This document shows, piece after piece, positions 18,905 to 26,180 of a stretch of DNA of 64,000 nt. The number at the start of each line of letters is the position of its first letter. Position 1 is the stretch's first letter. Made by a program: the position numbers and the translations under genes. This DNA comes from Variovorax sp. 54 (GTDB lineage Bacteria > Pseudomonadota > Gammaproteobacteria > Burkholderiales > Burkholderiaceae_C). Where the stretch lies: positions 5,969,501 to 6,033,500 of the forward strand of contig NZ_PEFF01000001.1 of assembly GCF_002754375.1 (NCBI RefSeq). The letters run 5' to 3'. The notes under the pieces were generated by a model, which saw nothing but the letters and a program-made list of their open reading frames with translations, was not told the DNA's origin and did not search any database.

Positions 18905-19792
18905 ATGCGGCGGGCCAATAATGGCGCCATGCTGTTGTTCCCCCGCCTGTCTTCGTCTCGTTGCCTCTTGTTGCTGTCGTTGCTGTCATTGCTCCTGGCC
19001 CCCTTGACGGGGTGGGCGCAGGACCGCGCGCAAACCCTGCTCCAGTTCGAGGGCGTGCAGGCGCGCTATCAGGCCGCCTATGGCCCGGGCGCCGTGTCGC
19101 GCGGTGCGCGCGAGCTGCTGGAGCCGCCGGACCTGGCCATCGCCGACAAGGCCTTGCAGTCGCTCGACGTGGCAGCAGGTCGTGCCTTCGACGTGAACGC
19201 CTCGGTGGCCGCGATCCGGCAGGACGTGGCGGCGGCCGGGCAGGGCGCCGCTGCGCCGACGCCTCCGGTGCTGGAAGCCGTGGCGCGCTTTGCCAAGCTG
19301 CGCGCCGATTACGCCGCGATGGACGAGCCCGGCAAGGTGACCTTCTTCCATCAGCAGCACGCGCGGCCGGCCGACCCGGCGCGCGTCGAACTGCTGTCGC
19401 GCATGACGGTGGCCGAGGCGCGCGAGGTCGATTTTTCGAGCCAGCTGCTCATGAGCGCGGTGGTCAAGCAGCTGGCGCGTGGCAATGCCGCGCAGTTCAG
19501 TTCGCTGCCCGATCGCACGCTCGACACGGCGCTCGATTCGCTGTGGTCGCGCGGCGTGACGTCGCCGCGTCCGCGCAACCTGATGACCGTGGCGCGCGAG
19601 TTCGAAAAGCTGGTCACGCAGGCGCTGCTTCTGGCCCTGTCCGACGCCGACGTGGCCGCCTTGCTCGCCTGGCGCAACGAACCGCAGGCTGCCGCCGAGC
19701 GCGAGGCGCTGCTCGGCAGCTACCGCGCCGAGGTCAAGGGCAGCGGCGCGGTCGCGATCCGCACGCTGGTGCGTACCTGGGGTCGGTCCTGA
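18905..19792 (+). CDS. Exported protein of unknown function
   Basis: 295 residues from the ATG at 18905, which has purine-rich AAGGGCGGGGA before it; an ATG at 18929 would give a cleaner signal peptide start. The hydrophobic run CLLLLSLLSLLLAPLTGWA followed by QDRA is a signal peptide ending near residue 39. The rest is Ala- and Arg-rich, mostly helical and without cysteines in the mature part, with LLSRMTVAEAREVDFSSQLL as its most conserved-looking stretch. I do not recognise a family. It follows metE by 20 bases and could be read through from it. Confidence 0.65.
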   Translation: MRRANNGAMLLFPRLSSSRCLLLLSLLSLLLAPLTGWAQDRAQTLLQFEGVQARYQAAYGPGAVSRGARELLEPPDLAIADKALQSLDVAAGRAFDVNASVAAIRQDVAAAGQGAAAPTPPVLEAVARFAKLRADYAAMDEPGKVTFFHQQHARPADPARVELLSRMTVAEAREVDFSSQLLMSAVVKQLARGNAAQFSSLPDRTLDTALDSLWSRGVTSPRPRNLMTVAREFEKLVTQALLLALSDADVAALLAWRNEPQAAAEREALLGSYRAEVKGSGAVAIRTLVRTWGRS

Positions 19793-19993
19793 GGCTTGAC
19801 GAAAGAGCCCCAAAGTTCCCAAAATCTCTGGGACTTGTACGAAAAAGTTTCGCGCAGAGCCTGCATGTCGGAAAGTTCCCCGTGATTGTTTCAATTCCGT
19901 GAACACTGCGATTCAGAATGACTGGGGTTTACCCTAGGAATCTGGCGCACACTTCAGGCCATCCAAAGCCTGAACACACAAGAAGGAATTGAA

Positions 19994-20338
19994 ATGAAGA
20001 CCTCGAACATCCTCGCCGCCGCCGCTCTCTCCCTGCTCGCCGCCGCTGGCGCCGCCCACGCAGAGACCTACGAAGGCGTTCACGCCGTGACCTCCGGCTA
20101 CAGCCGTGCCGACGTGGCACCGCAAGCCGTGGCCGCCGCCCGTGCCGGCAATGAATACAGCGACGCCGTGTCGGCCAGCGTGGCCCCCGTGCTGGCCTCG
20201 TCGGTGGACCGCGCCACCGTCCGCAACGAAGCCGTGGCCGCTGCCCACGCCCCGGGCCAGAACCTGCGCCGCGAATCCTTCGCTGGCAGCGTGATCCCCT
20301 CGCAGGCACGCAGCTTCACGCGTCAAGCCGGCCTGTGA
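19994..20338 (+). CDS. DUF4148 small exported protein
   Basis: 114 residues. A clear signal peptide (MKTSNILAAAALSLLAAAGAAHA) is followed by ETYEGVHAVTSGYSRADV, the DUF4148 pattern, with paired helices rich in Ala, Arg and Val (AVAAARAGNEYSD). Such short periplasmic or secreted proteins are numerous in Burkholderiales and have no known function. AAGGAATTG lies before the ATG. The 200-base spacer upstream holds its promoter and a CCTAGG at 19934; a strong terminator follows at 20388. Confidence 0.85.
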   Translation: MKTSNILAAAALSLLAAAGAAHAETYEGVHAVTSGYSRADVAPQAVAAARAGNEYSDAVSASVAPVLASSVDRATVRNEAVAAAHAPGQNLRRESFAGSVIPSQARSFTRQAGL

Positions 20339-20387
20339 TCGACGGCGGCGTGAGCCGCCTCGGTTAGCAAGACCACCACCCGAAAAG

Positions 20388-20420
20388 ACCGGACCGTGCA
20401 AAAGCACCGTCCGGTTTTTT
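20388..20420. terminator. Bidirectional rho-independent terminator
   Basis: ACCGGACCGTGC (20388-20399) and GCACCGTCCGGT (20404-20415) pair with one mismatch around an AAAA loop. They are followed by six T on the plus strand and preceded by AAAA on the left, giving a T-run on the minus strand. It serves both the DUF4148 gene and the convergent glycosylase gene. A smaller hairpin GGCGGC-GTGA-GCCGCC lies at 20344-20359. Confidence 0.85.
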
Positions 20421-20436
20421 CACGTCTGTGCTGCGC

Positions 20437-21021
20437 TCAGGCGCGGTGGTTGCTGCGGTGGCAGTGGCAGTCGGGCGCATGGTCGTCGACGATGCCCGTG
20501 GCCTGCATCCAGGCATAGACGATCACCGGGCCGACGAACTTGAAGCCGCGCTGCTTCAGCGCCTTCGACATCGCTTCGGACAGCGGCGTCTGCGTGGGCA
20601 CGGTGCCCGTGGTGTTGACGACCGGCTGGCCGCCCGCCAGGCCCCAGACGAAATCGGAAAAATCTTCGCCCGCCGCCTGCATCGCGAGGTAGGCCTTGGC
20701 ATTGCCGATGGCGGCTTCGATCTTGGCGCGCGAGCGCACGATGCCCGCGTCCTGCATGAGGCGCTCGACGTCGGTCGGCGTGAAGCGCGCCACCGTTTCG
20801 GGCACGAAACCCTCGAAGGCCGCGCGGAAGGCGTCGCGCTTGCGCAGGATGGTGAGCCACGACAGGCCGGCCTGGAAGCCGTCGAGCATCAGCTTCTCCC
20901 ACAGCGCGCGGCTGTCGCGTTCGGGCACGCCCCATTCGGCGTCGTGGTAGCTGGCCAGCAGCGGATCGGTGCGGGCCCAGGCGCATCGCTGGGTCGAAGA
21001 ATGGCTGTCGTCGTGGGGCAT
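20437..21021 (-). CDS. tag: DNA-3-methyladenine glycosylase I
   Basis: 194 residues, the usual size for Tag. It excises 3-methyladenine from alkylated DNA as the first step of base-excision repair. The N-terminal CAWARTDPLLASYHDAEWGVP motif includes the zinc-binding Cys and His, and the C-terminal HAPDCHCHR cluster supplies the other ligands. The LSWLTILRKRDAFRAAF and FVWGLAGGQPVVN segments are typical. It is divergent from the M20 peptidase gene over about 48 bases. Confidence 0.93.
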   Translation of the reverse strand: MPHDDSHSSTQRCAWARTDPLLASYHDAEWGVPERDSRALWEKLMLDGFQAGLSWLTILRKRDAFRAAFEGFVPETVARFTPTDVERLMQDAGIVRSRAKIEAAIGNAKAYLAMQAAGEDFSDFVWGLAGGQPVVNTTGTVPTQTPLSEAMSKALKQRGFKFVGPVIVYAWMQATGIVDDHAPDCHCHRSNHRA

Positions 21022-21069
21022 GGCTCGGCTATCGTCGGGGGATGTTTTCGGAATGAGGGGGTGACCCTG

Positions 21070-22809
21070 ATGCAGCAGTTTCGTTTTTCATTGTCGGCGC
21101 TTTCGCTGGCCCTCGCGGCGCTCGCCGTCGCTGTTCCGGCCGGTGCCGAGACCCTGAAGAAGCCCGCGCTCGACCAACTCGCCGCCGCCTGGAAGGGCGG
21201 TCGCACGGCGCCCGATTTCAAGGCCTTCCTGGCGCAGGCGGCCCAGGCCCAGCCCGCGCTGCAGCCCAGCGTGGCGGCCTACACCGGCGGCAAGGCGCTG
21301 GCGGGCGACGACCTCGTCAACATCGCGCGCCTGCTCGGCCTTTACAACCGGCTGCAGAACCAGCAGGCCGTGATCGCCAGCATCGGCACCATGGTGGCGC
21401 TGCCCACCGTGCGCAACGTGCAGGTGCCGCCGCACGAGAGCCCGCCGATGGTCGCGTTCGGCCAGCTGGTCGAGAAGATGGCGAAAGATTTCGGGCTCGG
21501 CTACCGCAACGTCGACGGCCGCATCTTCGAAGTGAGCCTCAAGGGCCGGGGCAGCGAAGAGTTCGGCATCCTCACGCACGCCGACGTGGTGCCGGCCGTG
21601 CTGTCCGAATGGGTGCTCGACGACGGCACGCGCCTCGATCCCTTTGCGATGACGCGCGTGGGCGACTTCCTCTACGGGCGCGGCACCATCGACGACAAGG
21701 GCTCCATTGCCGCCGTGCTCTACGCCATGAAGGCCGTGAAGGACAGCGGCCTGCCGGTGGAGCGTGGCGTGCGCCTGATGATCGAGACCACCGAGGAAAC
21801 CGGCGGCGACGCGATGCAGTACTACCGCAACAAGACGCCGCTGCCGGCGTACAACATCGTGCTCGACAGCAAGTACCCCGCGGTCGTGGCCGAGAAGGGT
21901 TCGGGCGCGCTCAAGGTGCTCTTCCCCGCGGAAGCGGCCGACCCCGCTGCAACCGCCATCACCGCGATGAGCGGCGCGGCGTCGGCCAATGCGATTCCGC
22001 AGACCGCGACCGCCACGCTCAAGGGCGGTGACCTTGCGGCCGTGGCCGCGAAGCTCGAAGCTGCCAAGGCCGCCTTCGTGCGCAAGTACGAAGGCCAGGG
22101 CGGCAAGTTCGCGATCGATATCGCAAGCGGCGCCGAAGCCGTCGAGCTGAAGGTCACAGGCACTTCGGCCCACGGTTCGCGACCGGAAGAGGGCGTGAAC
22201 CCCGTGCCGCGCCTGGCGCTGTTCCTGAAGGAATCGGGCGTGCCGCTGGCCGCCAACCCCTACCTGCGGGCCGTGCAGTACATCGATGCGCTCTACGGCA
22301 CCGGCTACCTCGGCGAGAAGATGGGGCTGGGCTACGCGGACGACTTCATGGGTCCGCTCACGATGTCGCCCACGCTGGTGCGCATGGGCGCCGATGGGCG
22401 CCTCGAGGTGACGGCCAACGTGCGCATGCCGCGCGGCCGCACGCCCGACGAACTGAAGGCGCAGGTGGCGGCCAAGGTGAACGGCTGGGCCACGGCCAGC
22501 CAGGTGAAGCTCGAGCTGGCCTACGACCAAGGCAACTGGATGGCGCGCGACCCGAAGGGCGCGTGGCTCTCGACCCTGCTCAACATCTTCGGCGACACCA
22601 CCGGCCTCGAGGCCAAGCCCGTGCCCACCGCCGGCAGCACCACGGCCAAGCTGATGCCCAACGCCATCAACTTCGGCCCCGCGATGCCCGGCAAGAAGTA
22701 CACGGCGCACAACGCCAAGGAATACAAGGAAGTGCCCGACCTCGACGCCGACATGCAGATGTTCACCGAGATGCTGGTGCGCATCGGCAACCTGCAGCAG
22801 ATGCAGTAG
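21070..22809 (+). CDS. Exported M20-family metallopeptidase (PepV/Sapep-like dipeptidase)
   Basis: 579 residues from the ATG at 21070, where a signal peptide starts (FSLSALSLALAALAVAVPAGAE). The M20 dinuclear zinc site is intact: His170 in LTHADVV, bridging Asp208 in GTIDDKGS, the catalytic and ligand pair Glu242-Glu243 in TTEETGGD, and the dimerisation-domain GTSAHGSRPEEGVNP. The length and the GRGTIDDKGSI variant match the Sapep/PepV dipeptidase branch. The signal peptide makes this a periplasmic version, probably trimming dipeptides. It is convergent with the M48-like gene 27 bases away. Confidence 0.88.
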   Translation: MQQFRFSLSALSLALAALAVAVPAGAETLKKPALDQLAAAWKGGRTAPDFKAFLAQAAQAQPALQPSVAAYTGGKALAGDDLVNIARLLGLYNRLQNQQAVIASIGTMVALPTVRNVQVPPHESPPMVAFGQLVEKMAKDFGLGYRNVDGRIFEVSLKGRGSEEFGILTHADVVPAVLSEWVLDDGTRLDPFAMTRVGDFLYGRGTIDDKGSIAAVLYAMKAVKDSGLPVERGVRLMIETTEETGGDAMQYYRNKTPLPAYNIVLDSKYPAVVAEKGSGALKVLFPAEAADPAATAITAMSGAASANAIPQTATATLKGGDLAAVAAKLEAAKAAFVRKYEGQGGKFAIDIASGAEAVELKVTGTSAHGSRPEEGVNPVPRLALFLKESGVPLAANPYLRAVQYIDALYGTGYLGEKMGLGYADDFMGPLTMSPTLVRMGADGRLEVTANVRMPRGRTPDELKAQVAAKVNGWATASQVKLELAYDQGNWMARDPKGAWLSTLLNIFGDTTGLEAKPVPTAGSTTAKLMPNAINFGPAMPGKKYTAHNAKEYKEVPDLDADMQMFTEMLVRIGNLQQMQ

Positions 22810-22836
22810 CGGCCGGCGCTGCGCTGCTGCCGCGCG

Positions 22837-23913
22837 TCAGGACTTCGATTTCGCAAGGGGCACCAACGGTGCCCCGTTCTTCTTCTTGGCCTGGATCTCC
22901 GCGATGGTGCGCCGCATCGCGACAAAGCGCCTGGCGGAGGTCGGCGCGGCGCTCACGAAGCTCTTCTTCTTCGTGCCGGCCGTGTGCACCCCGAACTCGC
23001 GCCAGATCCGTTCGGCGCCCTCGATGTCGTAGCCCGCGGCGGCCACCATGTAGAGGCCGAGGTAGTCGGCCTCGGCGTCGAACTGCTGCGAGAACGGCGA
23101 CGACAGCGCCTCTTCCGCCATCCCGGTGCCACCCAGCGCGCCGTCCACGATACCGGCCGCGATGCCCACCGCGCGGCTCTTCCCGCCATGGGACAGCACG
23201 CCATTGGCCAGCTCGTGCCCCAGCACGATCGCGAGGTCGCGGTTGTCGGGAAAGAAAGTCATCAGCGCCGAGTTGACGAAAATCTCGTGGCCGTCGTTCT
23301 CCGCATGGACCTCGTTCTTCATCCGGGTGATGGCCGTGTAGTTGCACGCCGCGGCATAGGGCAGGCGCAGCGCCGTCGACTGGCCCTCGCGCTGCACCAC
23401 GGCATCGAGCCAGCCCTCGCGCTTCATGGGCTTGGCGCGCGCGGCATCGAGCAGCACATCGTTGAGCCGATCGATCCCCTTCTCGCCGGCGGGCAGCGGC
23501 TTGCCGCCGACAGAGAGCAGGACGTCCCCGGCGCGCAGCGGTGTGGCCGGCGCCTGCTTCCTGTCGAGCGTCCACAGCACGGCCAACCGGTCGTCCAGGT
23601 GCAGGGTCTGCTTCACTGTGATGCGCTCCTCCTTCTCGAAGCTCCACACGCTGGCAATGTGCGCACCCAGGCTGGCCCGCACATCGCCGTCGCAGAACGG
23701 CGCGCTGTGCTCCATGAGCGGGATCGCCACGTCGTCGAGCCGGCGCTGCAGGGCCATGCGCTGATTCAGCGACATCGACTGCTGCAGGGCCTGTTCCTGG
23801 ACGACGTCGGGGTCGTCGCTGGACGGCCGGATCGACGTGGCGCAAGCCGTGAGGACAAAGGTGGCTGCGATCGACGCGCAGGCCGGGAAGAAGGAAAAGC
23901 GAGGTGTGTTCAT
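22837..23913 (-). CDS. M48-like lipoprotein with a PDZ-like segment and altered HExxH motif
   Basis: 358 residues from the ATG at 23913, chosen because it opens a lipoprotein signal peptide with lipobox LTAC (Cys24); longer in-frame starts lack one. Residues about 130-160 (LRAGDVLLSVGGKPLP) look like a PDZ core. The peptidase part has VLGHELANGVLSH followed by FDAEADYLGLYMVAAAGYD, the latter being the M48 third-ligand region. The first motif reads His233-Glu-Leu-Ala-Asn237, so the second zinc histidine of HExxH is asparagine. It may be a weak or inactive peptidase. It is transcribed away from cbpM. Confidence 0.82.
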   Translation of the reverse strand: MNTPRFSFFPACASIAATFVLTACATSIRPSSDDPDVVQEQALQQSMSLNQRMALQRRLDDVAIPLMEHSAPFCDGDVRASLGAHIASVWSFEKEERITVKQTLHLDDRLAVLWTLDRKQAPATPLRAGDVLLSVGGKPLPAGEKGIDRLNDVLLDAARAKPMKREGWLDAVVQREGQSTALRLPYAAACNYTAITRMKNEVHAENDGHEIFVNSALMTFFPDNRDLAIVLGHELANGVLSHGGKSRAVGIAAGIVDGALGGTGMAEEALSSPFSQQFDAEADYLGLYMVAAAGYDIEGAERIWREFGVHTAGTKKKSFVSAAPTSARRFVAMRRTIAEIQAKKKNGAPLVPLAKSKS

Positions 23914-24165
23914 CCGCTCAAGAGGTGCTTGAAACCGGTCGCATCCATGCCTGAACGCGATGCCGGATTCGATTCGACCGGGGGAAGAGGGATGTCCCGG
24001 CGCCGCTGGCGGCCGGGATTCCCAGGCAAGGCGCGGTGTCACGCCCGGCTGGAATTGTGGGAGCGCAGGCGCGCTCCAAGCTGAAGAGCAAATGAAGGCG
24101 GAGGAGGGCGCGGGCTCGGCGAGCGGATCTGGCCGTCACTGCACGGGAGGCCCGCGCGGCGCGTT

Positions 24166-24486
24166 TCAGCCCACGCTGTGCGCCTGCAGCACCGCCTTGA
24201 GCCGCCGCACCTCGTGCTGCAGATCGAGGATCAGCGCGGCAGCGTCGAGGTTCACGCCGAAGTCGCGTTCGAGCCGGCGCGCTTCGAGCGCGTGTTGCAG
24301 GTCGGTGCTGGAAAACGCCCAGCGCTCGGGCGGTGCGTCGGCGGTGCCGACCTGCACGATGCCCACCTCGACCAACTGCACGACCCAGGCGGTGTCGGCG
24401 CCGCAGGCGTGCGCCAGTTCGTTCGCGGCCAGCGGGTGCGAGACGCCGATGGCCGTGGTGGTGGTGACGGAAGAATAGTTCGCCAT
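24166..24486 (-). CDS. cbpM: Chaperone modulator CbpM
   Basis: 106 residues. CbpM binds the J-domain of CbpA and inhibits it. The protein has a MerR-like fold pattern: GVSHPLAANELAHACGAD, then WVVQLVEVGIV, and a C-terminal helix LDAAALILDLQHEVRRLKAVL that forms the dimer and contact surface. The start is two bases after the cbpA stop on the same strand, the usual cbpAM arrangement. Confidence 0.88.
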   Translation of the reverse strand: MANYSSVTTTTAIGVSHPLAANELAHACGADTAWVVQLVEVGIVQVGTADAPPERWAFSSTDLQHALEARRLERDFGVNLDAAALILDLQHEVRRLKAVLQAHSVG

Positions 24487-24488
24487 GC

Positions 24489-25451
24489 TCAGACTCCCAG
24501 GTGCTGGCGGGGGTTGAACGAGGAGGTTGCCTGCGCGAGCCGTTCGTAGGCCTTGCGTGCCTCGTCGCTGTCGGCGGGCGGCAATGCGATCTCGAGCAGC
24601 AGGTACAGGTCGCCGGGCGTCTTGCCCGCGAAGCCGCGGCCCTTGAGCCGCAGCTTCATGCCGCCGCGCGCGTTGGGCGGCACGGTGACCTCGACCACGC
24701 CGCCGGTGGGCGTCGGCACCTCCACCTGCGCGCCCAGCGCGGCTTCGGCGGGGGTGATGGGCAGCGTCATGTACAGGTCGCGCTCTTCCACGCGGTACAG
24801 CGTGTGCGGCGCGATGCGCACCTCGAGGTACAGGTCGCCGGCCGGCTCCCCGCCGTGGCCGGGCATGCCTTGCCCCGCGAGGCGGATGAACTGGCCGGGG
24901 TGCACGCCGGGCGGGATCTTCACGGCGAGCGTGCGGTTCTCCCACTGTGGGCGGCCTTGTGCATCGAGCGTCTGGGCGCGCAGCGTGAGCTCGCGCTCGA
25001 TGCCGTTCAGCGCGTCTTCGAGCGTGATCTCGATGGCCGCATGGTGGTCTTCGCCGCGTGCGCGGTAGTTCTGCCGCGCGGCCCCGCGCCGCTCGGCGTC
25101 GCCGAACATCGACGAGAAGAACTCGCTGAAGTCGGCGTGGTCGGCCGGGCCCTGGCGCGGGCCGCGGTGAAACTCGTAGCCGGTGTCCCAGTCGGGCGGC
25201 GGCTGAAAGTTGCCGTCGGGCCGGCCACCGCGTGCGACACGGTCGGCCAGCGCGTCGTAGGCGGCGCGCTTCTCCTTGTCGCCGAGCACGTCCTTGGCCT
25301 CGTTGATGTCGCGCATGCGCTGCTCGGCGTCGGGCTCCTTGCTGACGTCGGGGTGGTACTTGCGGGCGAGCTTGCGGTAGGCCTTGCGCACCTCGTCGTC
25401 GGACGCGGTGCGTTCGACGCCCAGTGCGCTGTAGTAGTCCTTGAATTCCAT
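24489..25451 (-). CDS. cbpA: DnaJ-like co-chaperone CbpA
   Basis: 320 residues. The N-terminal J-domain (residues 4-70) has the HPD motif at 33-35, needed to stimulate DnaK ATPase. A G/F-poor linker with DFSEFFSSMFG follows, then the two-part substrate-binding C-terminal domain (HHAAIEITLEDALNGIERELTLR and LPITPAEAALGAQVEVPTPTG). There is no zinc-finger CxxCxGxG, which separates CbpA from DnaJ. CbpA also binds curved DNA in E. coli. CbpM lies immediately downstream. Confidence 0.94.
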   Translation of the reverse strand: MEFKDYYSALGVERTASDDEVRKAYRKLARKYHPDVSKEPDAEQRMRDINEAKDVLGDKEKRAAYDALADRVARGGRPDGNFQPPPDWDTGYEFHRGPRQGPADHADFSEFFSSMFGDAERRGAARQNYRARGEDHHAAIEITLEDALNGIERELTLRAQTLDAQGRPQWENRTLAVKIPPGVHPGQFIRLAGQGMPGHGGEPAGDLYLEVRIAPHTLYRVEERDLYMTLPITPAEAALGAQVEVPTPTGGVVEVTVPPNARGGMKLRLKGRGFAGKTPGDLYLLLEIALPPADSDEARKAYERLAQATSSFNPRQHLGV

Positions 25452-25503
25452 GGTGGGTGGGGATTCCTTTCGGGGACGGCGTACAGAGCAACTGGGGCCT
25501 GAC

Positions 25504-26160
25504 TCAGGCCAGGGCTGCCCCGCCGCCGTCGGCTGGCCGCTGTTGCAGCGGCGTCACGGCCCATGTGGGGCCGGCACGTGAAAAACGCAACGGCTGGGCG
25601 TTGCCGAAGATGCTCGCATCGACCGCCACACCGAGCAGCGCGGCCAGCGCATAGAGCGTGCCGCCGTGCGCCACCACGAGCACCGGCGCGGGCTGCGCGG
25701 CGAGCGCGGCGGCCAGCGCCTCGCGCTTGCGGTCGACGAACTGCGCCAGCGTCTCGCCGCCTTCGGGCTCGCAGGCCCAGTCGATGTTCGCCGACGAGGT
25801 GCCGATGAGCGCGCCGAAGTTGCGCTCGCGCAGGTTCTCGTGCGCGGTGGGCACGAGGCTCAGCGCGCGTGCCACGGTGTGGGCGGTGTCGAAGGCGCGG
25901 CGCGCGTCGCTGCAGACGATGGCGCCGATCGGCTCACCGGCCAGCAGCTCGGCCGCCTGCACGGCTTGCTGCTCGCCGAGTGCGCTCAGGGGCTCGTCGG
26001 GCGCCTGGAAGACGCGCAGCGCGTTGCGCCCGGTCTGGCCGTGGCGCAGGAAGTAGAAGTGATCGCAGGCCGGGGCGAGCAGCTGCTCGGCGGCCAGGCG
26101 GTTCAGCAGGTCGATGCCTGGGGCGGCGTGGGCGGGGAAGGGGACGGTGGTCGGGGGCAT
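25504..26160 (-). CDS. Histidine phosphatase (phosphoglycerate mutase-like) family protein
   Basis: 218 residues. The catalytic Arg-His-Gly lies at residues 39-41 in FYFLRHGQTGRN; the second histidine is in VLVVAHGGTLYAL, with ERNFGALIG between. These give a phosphohistidine mechanism on phosphate esters; alpha-ribazole phosphatase, PGAM-like or broad phosphatase roles cannot be separated. The start at 26160 leaves a 35-residue N-terminal helix ahead of the core. The acylase gene ends 20 bases upstream on the same strand, so they may be co-transcribed. Confidence 0.88.
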   Translation of the reverse strand: MPPTTVPFPAHAAPGIDLLNRLAAEQLLAPACDHFYFLRHGQTGRNALRVFQAPDEPLSALGEQQAVQAAELLAGEPIGAIVCSDARRAFDTAHTVARALSLVPTAHENLRERNFGALIGTSSANIDWACEPEGGETLAQFVDRKREALAAALAAQPAPVLVVAHGGTLYALAALLGVAVDASIFGNAQPLRFSRAGPTWAVTPLQQRPADGGGAALA

Positions 26161-26180
26161 GGGGCCTCGGGGTTCGTTCT

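Noticed and set aside
19793..19993. A possible small RNA in the 200-base spacer before the DUF4148 gene
   Set aside because: There is a short inverted repeat (TCCCA-N7-TGGGA) but no T-run terminator or convincing promoter; nothing beyond a promoter region can be supported.
23914..24165. A gene in the 252-base spacer between the M48-like and cbpM genes
   Set aside because: Only short frames with shadow-like composition and no ribosome site were seen; the spacer is probably promoter and leader DNA.
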